Shown here piece after piece: positions 16,021 to 24,600 of a DNA stretch of 64,000 nt (position 1 is the stretch's first letter; each line of letters starts with the position of its first letter). Origin of the DNA: Sphingobacteriales bacterium (GTDB taxonomy: Bacteria > Bacteroidota > Bacteroidia > Chitinophagales > Chitinophagaceae); assembly GCA_016200915.1 (NCBI GenBank), contig JACQDV010000008.1, forward strand, positions 186,001 through 250,000. The letters run 5' to 3'. The position numbers and the translations under genes were made by a program. Under the pieces are notes generated by a model. That model saw only the letters and a program-made list of their open reading frames with translations. It had not been told where the DNA came from and ran no database searches.

Positions 16021-17535
16021 ATGAGCCCTGCCTTGTTGTTTTCTTTTGTGATTGGCTATTTTGTTTTGTTGCTGATTGTGGCATGGTACACTTCCCGGGA
16101 TGCAAATAATGAATCTTTTTTTATCGGTAACCGTAACTCCAACTGGGTACTCGTTGCTTTTGGTATGATTGGTACTTCGCTGAGCGGCGTTACGTTTGTA
16201 AGTGTGCCCGGTGCGGTATCTACAGAGGCTTTTGCTTATTTCCAGGTAACAATCGGCTATCTTATCGGCTATATTGTAATTGCTTTTGTATTGCTGCCAT
16301 TATATTATAAACTCAATCTTACTTCCATTTACAATTATCTTAGTACAAGACTTGGATTTCAATCGTACAAAACAGGGGCTTCTTTTTTTATTTTATCCAG
16401 AACATTAGGTGCCACTGCAAGATTATATCTTGTAGTAAAAATTTTGCAGGATGCAATTCTTTCTAATTATAATATTCCCTTCTGGGCAACTACTTTAATT
16501 ATCCTGCTGATGATTTTAGTTTATACCTACGAAGGTGGAGTAAAAACTATTGTTTATACAGATACACTGCAAACCACCTGTATGCTGGCTGGTTTGATTA
16601 TATGTGTGGTGTACATACTCAGTAAAATGGATATGGGTTTTGGTGAAAGCATAGCAGCAATGAGTGATAAAGGAATGACTAAAATTTTCTTTACTGATCC
16701 CGGCAGTAAATTGTTTTTCGTTAAACAAATAATCGCCGGTGCTTTTATCACCATTACGATGACAGGAATGGACCAGGAAATGATGCAGAAGAATATTTCT
16801 GTAAAAACACTAAAGGATTCGCAAAAAAATGTAGTTACACTTGGATTTACACTGACGGGTGTGATTTTATTATTCTTGTTCCTTGGCGGATTGCTTTATT
16901 TATATGCCTATCAATCCGGTGGGCAAAATGTAAGATCAATAGTTGACGGCAGGGAAGTAACTAAGTTTATGCTGGGATCAGAAAATGCTACGGCAGATAA
17001 ATTGTTTCCTGTAGTGGCATTGCATCATATGCCGCCCATTGTTTCAGTGATATTTATTATCGCATTGATATCAGCATTATTCCCAAGTGCAGATGGTGCT
17101 ATCACTGCATTAACTTCTTCTTTCTGTATTGATATTTTAGGAATGAAAAGAAGAACCGATATGGATGATGCAGCTAAGAAGAAATTGAGGCAACGAGTTC
17201 ACCTTTCATTTGCAGCTATCTTTTTAATATTTGTACTCATATTTAAATGGGTTAATAATCCAAGTATGATTGGTGTGATATTGAAAGTAGCAGGATATAC
17301 ATACGGTCCGCTATTAGGCTTGTTTACATTTGGTATTATTACCAAAAGAATGGTGAATGATAAACTGGTTCCTTATGTAGCCATTGCTTCACCTATTATC
17401 TGTTTCTTTTTGGATAAATACCAGAAAAATATTTTTGGAAGTTTTGAAATAGGACTGGAGTTGCTCGTAATAAATGGATTGCTTACTTATATCGGCTTAT
17501 GGTTTATCTCTCACAAACCTGCATCAACAGAATAA
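16021..17535 (+). CDS. Sodium:solute symporter family protein
   Basis: 504 residues with about 13 hydrophobic segments. The N-terminal region has the SSS-family pattern NESFFIGNRNSNWVLVAFGMIGTSLSGVTFVSVPG, and a conserved membrane helix region near residues 335-370 reads ALISALFPSADGAITALTSSFCIDILG. Members couple sodium import to uptake of sugars, amino acids, sialic acid or nucleosides. The substrate cannot be assigned. The next gene (LOG family) follows 28 bases downstream on the same strand and may be cotranscribed. Confidence 0.92.
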   Translation: MSPALLFSFVIGYFVLLLIVAWYTSRDANNESFFIGNRNSNWVLVAFGMIGTSLSGVTFVSVPGAVSTEAFAYFQVTIGYLIGYIVIAFVLLPLYYKLNLTSIYNYLSTRLGFQSYKTGASFFILSRTLGATARLYLVVKILQDAILSNYNIPFWATTLIILLMILVYTYEGGVKTIVYTDTLQTTCMLAGLIICVVYILSKMDMGFGESIAAMSDKGMTKIFFTDPGSKLFFVKQIIAGAFITITMTGMDQEMMQKNISVKTLKDSQKNVVTLGFTLTGVILLFLFLGGLLYLYAYQSGGQNVRSIVDGREVTKFMLGSENATADKLFPVVALHHMPPIVSVIFIIALISALFPSADGAITALTSSFCIDILGMKRRTDMDDAAKKKLRQRVHLSFAAIFLIFVLIFKWVNNPSMIGVILKVAGYTYGPLLGLFTFGIITKRMVNDKLVPYVAIASPIICFFLDKYQKNIFGSFEIGLELLVINGLLTYIGLWFISHKPASTE

Positions 17536-17563
17536 TATTTTATACCAACCTTAATGATTGCTT

Positions 17564-18262
17564 ATGAACGAAAATGTAAAAAAATCCAAACAACGTAACT
17601 GGACAGAATCAAAAGCACACAGCAGCTGGCAGATATTTAAAATAATGGCTGAGTTTGTAGATGGATTTGAAACGATGGCAAAGATCGGTCCCTGTGTTTC
17701 CATCTTTGGATCAGCCAGAACAAAACCCGGACATAAATATTATGAAATGACAGTTGACATTGCCAAACGATTGGGTGAAGAAGGCTTTGGCATTATTACC
17801 GGAGGTGGCCCTGGTATTATGGAAGCTGCTAATAAAGGTGCTCAGTTAGCAGGTGCAAAATCGGTAGGATTAAATATTGAACTGCCATTTGAACAACAGT
17901 CCAATCCATTTATTGATAAAGACAAGATGGTGCACTTTGATTATTTCTTTGTACGGAAAGTAATGTTTACAAAATATGCGCAGGGTTTTATTATGATGCC
18001 TGGTGGCTTTGGTACCATGGATGAATTTTTTGAAGTAGCTACGTTAATACAAACAGGAAAATTTGAAGACTCACCCATGGTGCTGGTAGGAACATCTTAC
18101 TGGACTGGATTAATCAACTGGATGCATGAAGTAATGCAGGAGCAGGAAAAAAATATCAGTCCCGGTGATTTGGATTTATTAAAAATTGTAGATACTACCG
18201 AAGATGCAGTACAATACATTGTGAGCTATTTTGATAAACATCCACTGCAGCCGAATTTTTAG
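17564..18262 (+). CDS. LOG-family protein (TIGR00730), longer paralogue
   Basis: 232 residues from ATG 17564; a TTG lies two codons upstream. An N-terminal extension of ~45 residues precedes VSIFGSARTKPGHKYYEMTVDIAKRLGEEGFGIITGGGPGIMEAANKGA, and the signature PGGFGTMDEFFEVATLIQTGK follows. It has the same fold as the shorter paralogue at 15.4 kb, but the N-terminus and the ELPFEQQSNPFID segment place it in the long LOG subgroup. It probably acts in nucleotide salvage or housekeeping. It ends just before a nine-G run. Confidence 0.9.
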   Translation: MNENVKKSKQRNWTESKAHSSWQIFKIMAEFVDGFETMAKIGPCVSIFGSARTKPGHKYYEMTVDIAKRLGEEGFGIITGGGPGIMEAANKGAQLAGAKSVGLNIELPFEQQSNPFIDKDKMVHFDYFFVRKVMFTKYAQGFIMMPGGFGTMDEFFEVATLIQTGKFEDSPMVLVGTSYWTGLINWMHEVMQEQEKNISPGDLDLLKIVDTTEDAVQYIVSYFDKHPLQPNF

Positions 18263-18275
18263 TACCTATGATGTT

Positions 18276-18284
18276 GGGGGGGGG
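18276..18284. repeat. Homopolymer run of nine G
   Basis: Nine consecutive G in an AT-rich gap, followed by T5. Such tracts slip readily and are rare in this window. A 12-bp palindrome GCTATATATAGC follows at 18303-18314. Confidence 0.8.
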
Positions 18285-18371
18285 ATTTTTATCGAACATT
18301 CCGCTATATATAGCTTAGGCATTAACAAATGAATCAACTTTCGCAACCTTAAAATTGAAAAGTTAAAGTAG

Positions 18372-18836
18372 ATGACTTATAAAGTAAAACTAGTTTCGCA
18401 AACAAACGCAATAGTTTTAATTATAATTCTATTAATAATCTTTATTGGTAGTGTTTTTTTATTTATTCCGCATGGAATACAGAATAACGGATTATTAATA
18501 TTCATACTCGTTATTTTAATGACTATTGTCTATTTTTTATGGCAGAGATTTGTAACTGGCAGATGTGAATGGACAATCAACGATGATGGAATAACAATTG
18601 TTTGGATTAAAAAGTTTGCCTTTGCAAACACTAAAAATTTACATTTTAAATGGAGTGAAATTCAAAAAATAAATCGAGGTCTTGATCCAAACTATTACAA
18701 CTTAAAAATTAAACTTGTTTCTGGTCGCACTTTAACCTTTTTTCATGATTATTTAGTAACAAAAGATGGCTTTAGCAATATGACAACCGAACTTTTTCAA
18801 ACACTAAATAAAAAGAACGACTTAAGCCAAAAATAG
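18372..18836 (+). CDS. Hypothetical membrane protein (orphan)
   Basis: 154 residues, not recognised. Two hydrophobic segments near the N-terminus (about residues 13-33 and 42-56) are followed by a ~95-residue cytoplasmic domain of alternating strands (CEWTINDDGITIVWIKKF ... HFKWSEIQKINRG ... LKIKLVSGRTLTFF). That pattern resembles the bacterial PH-like domain of small membrane proteins (inference only). It is more AT-rich than its neighbours, sits alone between conserved genes, and is preceded by a G9 run and a palindrome, suggesting accessory origin. Confidence 0.7.
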   Translation: MTYKVKLVSQTNAIVLIIILLIIFIGSVFLFIPHGIQNNGLLIFILVILMTIVYFLWQRFVTGRCEWTINDDGITIVWIKKFAFANTKNLHFKWSEIQKINRGLDPNYYNLKIKLVSGRTLTFFHDYLVTKDGFSNMTTELFQTLNKKNDLSQK

Positions 18837-18927
18837 ACTGAATAAATGTAGGCTTCAAAAATGTAACATTTTTAATTTTTCAATACATAACATCGTACTT
18901 CGTACATCTCACATCATCATTTAGACT

Positions 18928-18935
18928 TATCTTTG
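18928..18935 (+). promoter_or_regulatory. -7 promoter box of the O-methyltransferase gene
   Basis: TATCTTTG, exact TAnnTTTG, 19 bases before the GTG at 18954. It overlaps the alternative TTG at 18933, arguing that the GTG is the true start. Confidence 0.55.
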
Positions 18936-18953
18936 CGCAGCAAAATCAATATC

Positions 18954-19595
18954 GTGGAAATCGTTCACCAACTGGCAAATGAATACGCAGAAAAATTCAC
19001 TTCTCCCGAAGATGAAGTATTACAGCTCATCAGCAATCAAACGCAGGAGAGCCGCAGCCAGCATGCACATATGCTTAGTGGTCATGTGCAGGGTAAATTC
19101 CTCGAAATTTTTAGTAAGATCATTCGTCCGAAACGCATTTTGGAAATCGGAACTTTTACTGGTTACAGTGCTGTATGCCTTGCTAAAGGTTTGGCAGAGA
19201 ATGGCGTTTTGCACACCATTGAACTAAGACAGGAAGATGCTGATCTGAGCCGTGGTTATTTTATTAAAGCCGGGCTGGGTGATAAGATAATTTCTCATGC
19301 CGGAAATGCGTTAGATATTATACCTGCCCTTAATGAGGAATGGGACCTGGTTTTTTTGGATGCAGATAAGCCCGGTTACATCAGCTATTTTAACCTCGTT
19401 TTATCAAAATTGAAAAAAGGAGGAATTATTTTAGCAGATAATGTGTTGTTTCATGGCGAAGTGTTACAGGAAGAATTGAAAGGAAAGAATGCCATCGCCA
19501 TTCATGCTTTTAATGAGCATGTAAAGAATTGTGAAGAAGTTGAAATTGTTTTGTTAACAGTAAGAGATGGGCTGATGCTCATTCGCAAAAAATAA
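18954..19595 (+). CDS. Class I SAM-dependent O-methyltransferase (catechol-type)
   Basis: 213 residues from GTG 18954, giving MEIVHQLANEYAEKFTSPEDEVL, which fits the family N-terminus. The SAM motif I region is ILEIGTFTGYSAVCLAKGL, followed by the acidic HTIELRQEDADLSRGYF and the WDLVFLDADKPGYISYF motif with metal-binding aspartates, then GGIILADNVLFHG. This is the caffeoyl-CoA/catechol O-methyltransferase type, which uses a divalent metal to methylate a hydroxyl group. The physiological substrate is unknown. The glucosaminidase gene starts 3 bases after the stop. Confidence 0.92.
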   Translation: MEIVHQLANEYAEKFTSPEDEVLQLISNQTQESRSQHAHMLSGHVQGKFLEIFSKIIRPKRILEIGTFTGYSAVCLAKGLAENGVLHTIELRQEDADLSRGYFIKAGLGDKIISHAGNALDIIPALNEEWDLVFLDADKPGYISYFNLVLSKLKKGGIILADNVLFHGEVLQEELKGKNAIAIHAFNEHVKNCEEVEIVLLTVRDGLMLIRKK

Positions 19596-19598
19596 AAA

Positions 19599-20993
19599 AT
19601 GATGAAGAACCTGAAAGTTGTTTTTGTTGCAGTAGTATTGATTTTATCCAATATCGCCAAAGCGCAACGCATTTCTATTGAAGATTACGTTAACACGTAC
19701 AAGGAGATCGCTATGCAAGAGATGAAACGTACTGGTGTACCGGCATCTATCACTCTGGCACAGGGAATACTGGAAACAGAAAATGGTAACAGCGAACTCG
19801 TAAAAAAATCAAATAACCATTTTGGTATCAAATGTAAAGAAGACTGGACAGGTCCCACTGTTAGTCATACCGATGATGCGCCATGGGAATGTTTCCGTAA
19901 ATATGGAACAGCAGAAGAATCATACCGTGATCATTCTAATTTTCTGAAAACAAGAAAATATTATGCTTCGCTATTTGATATTGATCCTGCAGATTATAAA
20001 GCATGGGCTTATGGTTTAAAGAAAGCTGGTTATGCTACCAATCCGCAATATGCACAGCAACTCATTAAATATATTGAAACATACAACCTGCAACAGTATT
20101 CATTAATTGCAATGGGCAAAATGAAAAAAGAAGATGAAGTATTTGCAAAAAATGATCAACCCGCAGTGCCGGAATCTAATGCTGCATCAGTTGTTACACA
20201 GGAAAAGAAAGATGGAATTGCAGTAATAGAAAATGCACCCGGTGTTACTTTAACAGAAGAAAAAAATAAACCGGCTAATAAAAAAGAAAAGATACAGGAG
20301 AAAACAGTATTGACAAAAGAGGAACCTGTAAACATCAATGAGCCAAAAGAAAAAGATGCAACGGTTATTATGCCTGCAGAGAAAAAACCTGAACCTATTG
20401 TAGGAATAAAACCAGTAGTGAAGGAAGAAAAAGCAGCCTATCCTGATGGAGTTTTTAAAATCAACGAAACAAAAGTATTGTTTGCCACTAAAGGAACTTC
20501 TTTACTGGCGATAGCAGAACAAAATGCCGTTCCATTAAATTACCTGCTTGACTTTAATGATCTGAAAAATTCTAATGTACTGGAAAATGATCAGCTCCTT
20601 TACCTGCAACGTAAACGCAGACAAGGAACAGTATCAACACATACAGTTAAGCCAAACGAATCATTGTATGATATTGCACAAACAGAAGGTATTCGCTTAG
20701 AAGCTTTGCTGCAATACAATTTATTATCTAACCCTTCTCAGCAAATTGCCGAAGGAGAATTACTGAACCTGCAGGGCATGGCTACTCAAATGCCAAAATT
20801 AAAAACAGCACAAACAGTTTCAGCAAATGCTGTAACTTCAACCAGTGGTCAAAAAATGCATGTGGTGGAACCGAAAGAAACGATTTATAGTATTTCCCGT
20901 AAATACAATGTGCCGGTTAACCTGTTGATGGACTGGAACAAAATGAAAGGATACGATGTTAAAATAGGGCAGGAATTGATTATCTCTAAATAA
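19599..20993 (+). CDS. Secreted glucosaminidase (FlgJ-like) with three LysM domains
   Basis: 464 residues; signal peptide MMKNLKVVFVAVVLILSNIAKA/Q. The N-terminal glucosaminidase domain (about 30-170) has the catalytic-Glu motif TLAQGILETENGNSELVKKSNNHFGIKC and the YRDHSNFLKTRKYY helix. A low-complexity Lys/Glu/Pro-rich linker (about 175-285) follows, then three LysM-type repeats near 290-345, 350-395 and 425-464, the last reaching the C-terminus (HVVEPKETIYSISRKYNVPV). It is predicted to cleave N-acetylglucosaminyl bonds in peptidoglycan in the periplasm, anchored by LysM. It lies between the O-methyltransferase and hpt with 3- to 5-base gaps, so the three genes probably form one unit. Confidence 0.92.
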   Translation: MMKNLKVVFVAVVLILSNIAKAQRISIEDYVNTYKEIAMQEMKRTGVPASITLAQGILETENGNSELVKKSNNHFGIKCKEDWTGPTVSHTDDAPWECFRKYGTAEESYRDHSNFLKTRKYYASLFDIDPADYKAWAYGLKKAGYATNPQYAQQLIKYIETYNLQQYSLIAMGKMKKEDEVFAKNDQPAVPESNAASVVTQEKKDGIAVIENAPGVTLTEEKNKPANKKEKIQEKTVLTKEEPVNINEPKEKDATVIMPAEKKPEPIVGIKPVVKEEKAAYPDGVFKINETKVLFATKGTSLLAIAEQNAVPLNYLLDFNDLKNSNVLENDQLLYLQRKRRQGTVSTHTVKPNESLYDIAQTEGIRLEALLQYNLLSNPSQQIAEGELLNLQGMATQMPKLKTAQTVSANAVTSTSGQKMHVVEPKETIYSISRKYNVPVNLLMDWNKMKGYDVKIGQELIISK

Positions 20994-20998
20994 ATTTT

Positions 20999-21538
20999 AT
21001 GAGCACTATTAAAGTTCACGACAAATATTTTAAACCTTATATTAATGCTGCTGATGTTGAAAAAGAGATCATTCGTATTGCAGCTTGCCTGAATAATGAT
21101 TATGCCGGACGCAAACCATTATTCATTGCTATTCTTAATGGTTCTTTCATGTTTGCATCTGATATATTCAAACATCTTACAATTGATGCAGAGATATGTT
21201 TTATAAAACTCGCTTCTTATAAAGGCACCAAATCCAGCGGACAGGTAATTACTGCCATTGGATTAGATATGGACTTGTTTGGAAGAGATGTGGTGGTGAT
21301 TGAAGATATTATTGATACCGGTAAAACACTCACTACTTTCTCACAGCAATTAAAACACCAGCAGCCCCATTCACTAAAAGTTTGTGCCTTGCTGCATAAG
21401 CCGGAAGCAACAGAATATCCTATTACGATTGACTACCTTGGTTTTACCGTTCCCAATAAGTTTTTATTAGGATATGGATTGGATTATGATGGATTAGGAA
21501 GAAACTTACCCGAGATTTATCAATTAGTAGAAGAATAA
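20999..21538 (+). CDS. hpt: Hypoxanthine phosphoribosyltransferase
   Basis: 179 residues, a normal length. The PRPP-binding loop VVVIEDIIDTGKTLTTF is intact, with upstream LFIAILNGSFMFASDIFKHL and IKLASYKGTKSSGQ, and the base-pocket region VPNKFLLGYGLDYDGLGRNLPEI. It salvages hypoxanthine and guanine to IMP and GMP with PRPP. prs, which makes PRPP, and guaA, which makes GMP, are also in this window but not adjacent. The ATG at 20999 follows the previous stop closely. Confidence 0.95.
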   Translation: MSTIKVHDKYFKPYINAADVEKEIIRIAACLNNDYAGRKPLFIAILNGSFMFASDIFKHLTIDAEICFIKLASYKGTKSSGQVITAIGLDMDLFGRDVVVIEDIIDTGKTLTTFSQQLKHQQPHSLKVCALLHKPEATEYPITIDYLGFTVPNKFLLGYGLDYDGLGRNLPEIYQLVEE

Positions 21539-21553
21539 ACAATTTCGAATATC

Positions 21554-21612
21554 GAACAGGGAATATTGAACACCGAAAGTTTTTTTAATTCATCATTCGA
21601 TATTCCCTGTTC
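21554..21612. repeat. Inverted repeat with 7-bp periodicity between hpt and the macroglobulin gene
   Basis: GAACAGGGAATATTGAA (21554-21570) pairs with TTCGATATTCCCTGTTC (21596-21612) with one mismatch. Both arms are built of degenerate heptamers such as CGAATAT/CGAACAG/GGAATAT. It lies between convergent genes and may act as a bidirectional terminator. Confidence 0.65.
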
Positions 21613-21624
21613 ATTATTCATCAT

Positions 21625-24600
21625 TTATTTCACTTTCACTCTCACTCCTTCACTATGTGCACTAAACTCCGGTGCATACATACATTGAATAGTAGTAACG
21701 CCATTACTGAAATTACCACTGTGCGTAACAAACAGAGGATATTCAAACACGTAAGTTCCTTTGGACAACCAGCTAAAGAAGAAATTGGTGGAAGCATCTT
21801 TGGTGCTTTCATAATAACCTAATCCTCCCTGCCATTTGTATTGACTCAATACATTCACCGGTTCCATGCAGGCGGCCCGCATATCTTTCATGTGAACGTA
21901 TTCCATATCACGGTCGGCACGGAGTTCTATTCTAACTTTTACTTTATCGCCAATCTTAATTTCATCACCATCATTTATTGGAACCAGCACAGGCCCTTTA
22001 TCGGTATTTTTTTCTACAAATAATTTCTTAGAAAGCTTCAATGGTGTTTCTGTCCCGCCAGCTGGCGGGATAATTTTATCCAAATCTTCAAAGTATTGCC
22101 AGTAAACTCCGCCCCAGGTTGTTGAAGGGTTTAATGGTTTAATAGTTGAAGGGTTGGTTACGGTTACTTTTATATTGCCCATTGTGTTTTTCACTTCTTT
22201 GCCATCAATCTTTTCTTTGAAGTAACCAGTTCCTGCTTCAGTTTTTGAAGTGTTGCTCGAAATTGTTTTATCTCCTAATTGAATGGTGATGGTTGGTTCT
22301 TCACTTAACCAATCGCTGCCTTTTAATAACAATGCATAACAGGCTTCGGCGGTGGCTTTGGTTGTTTTCCAGTTTTGAGTTTGCTTTTGTTTGAGCAACC
22401 ATGTTTTCAGATCATCCACTGTTTTGTTGTCATTGCCAACTTCACCGAATGCTTCAATTAATAAAGCCTGTGTTTCCACCGGTGCCTGGTGCCAGTAATA
22501 ACCACCACTCATATCTTTAAAGTACATACCTATTTCTTCATTCACAATGGAATTGTCTTTGATGGAAGCAAGAATGGCAGCCGGTGTTTTCTTATCGCCA
22601 CTGCGGAATAAAGACAAGGCAGTCATCCCCTGTGCATAGCGGTTTTGTTTTAACCAGAATTGCTGTGACTGTCCACGATAATAGTCATATGCTTTTTGTG
22701 AAGTGGCAGCCACTTTATATTCAGGAAAGAAACTCCTCATATATAAATACTGTACCTGGAGATAATCAATATTCTGATTTTTTAATTTTACTTTTTGCTT
22801 TATTAAGAAATCATAATCTTCTTTCAGCTTTTTATCCAAATAGGGAATCGCTGTTTTTAAAATAGTTTTTATTTTTTCTTTGGTGGATGAAGGAATAGCA
22901 TCCAGCTTTTGCAGATGACCAATACCGGTTACAATGTATTGCGTAATGTAACGGTCATCGGGCCCGCCTTTAAACCATACAAAACCACCATTCGGACTTT
23001 GCATTTCTTTCAGCTTGTTAAGTGATGATTCTAATTCTTTACTCAGCTTCACTATATCAAACAACAACGCAATATTTTTCTTTTGCTGTTCTTCACTCTT
23101 TGCTTCCAGCACCCACGGAGTTTCCTGTAACAAAGCTGATTTTAATTCTTCATTCTTTTGCAGATTGCTCAATAGTGCAGCAGTATCTAATGTTTTCCAT
23201 TTTTCAAACACTGCTTTTATTTTAGGAGAAGCATTGGCGATCTTAGCCGCTAATGCATTCGCATAATAGCGGTTGAAAGTTTGCTCTGCACATTCATATG
23301 GATACTCCATTAAATAAGGCAATGCCTGCACTGCATACCATGCAGGATTGGAAGTATATTCAACAGTTAAAGCATGATTGCTTAAAGTAGTGCTCTTATT
23401 GTTGAGTAATTTACCAAAGCTGAAATGCTGAGTCCCTTCACCACGCATGGGTAAGGTAATACTTTCTGTTACCAGCATACGGTTGGTTAATACCGGTAAA
23501 CTATTTTCTTCGCCATCACTAACCTCCCCCTGGCCCCCTCCGGAGGGGGATATAGAACGGGCAACTACTCTATACACCAAAGCACTGTTATAGTTGAATG
23601 GAATATCAATATTAAATTTAATGGCAGCACTTTGTCCGGCTTGTGCAGTGAATGACTGAACAGGATTACCATTCTTAAACAACCCATCCACGGGTTGCAT
23701 GGTAGTGGCGTCAAATAACTGCAGTGTTGCAGTACCATTCAATGCTTTGTCAGTAAGATTGCTCACTTTGGTGCTGAACTCCATGTTATCACCTTCCCGC
23801 ATAAAACGGGGAGCATTGGGTTGCACCATCAGTTTTTTTTGTGTAACCACTTTGTTGCTGGTGATGGCAGTACGCATGTCTTTGGTATGTGCCAGTCCCA
23901 AAAACTTCCATTCCGTTAATGCTTCGGGAATAGTAAAGCTGAAAGAAATATTTCCTGCTGCATCTGTTTTTAAATCGGGGAGGAAGAAAGCGGTTTCATT
24001 GAAGTTTTTTCGGATTTGAATAGTCGCTTGATTAAGCGAATTATTTTTATCAAATTTATCGGAAACACCATCTCCATTAGCTTCTTCATCTTTAACAATT
24101 TTTGGAGGTGTAAATTTATTCACTTCAACTCTTCCTATTGCACCAGTTAAGTCTTTTCTTTTTGCTAATTCAATTTCTGCTGGTGCTGCCATTTGATTTG
24201 CGTTACTCATAAAATATGTAACATCTTTCCCGGTCCCACCTCTTAAAGTTTTTCGTTCAAAATCTGGCCATGAAGTAATTTCCTTTCCATCTTTTTTAAT
24301 TACAGCTAAATCATCATAATCTTTGGAACTATAATATTCTTCGGTTGATTTGTAATAATCATTCCCTTCAACTTCTTCAATCCCAAACACATTACTATTC
24401 CACTGATTAAATCCATAAAAGTTTGGGTATAACTGATTTTTAAAATCAACCCAGTTATGCGGAGCAAACTGGTCAAGACTGACATCATACATACTGGCCA
24501 GCATCTCCGCTGCTACTTTATCACCTTTAATACCGCTTATTTTTAATGTCCATTTTTCTTCACTGCCCGGTAATGTTTTATCCCTGAAACTTTCATAACT

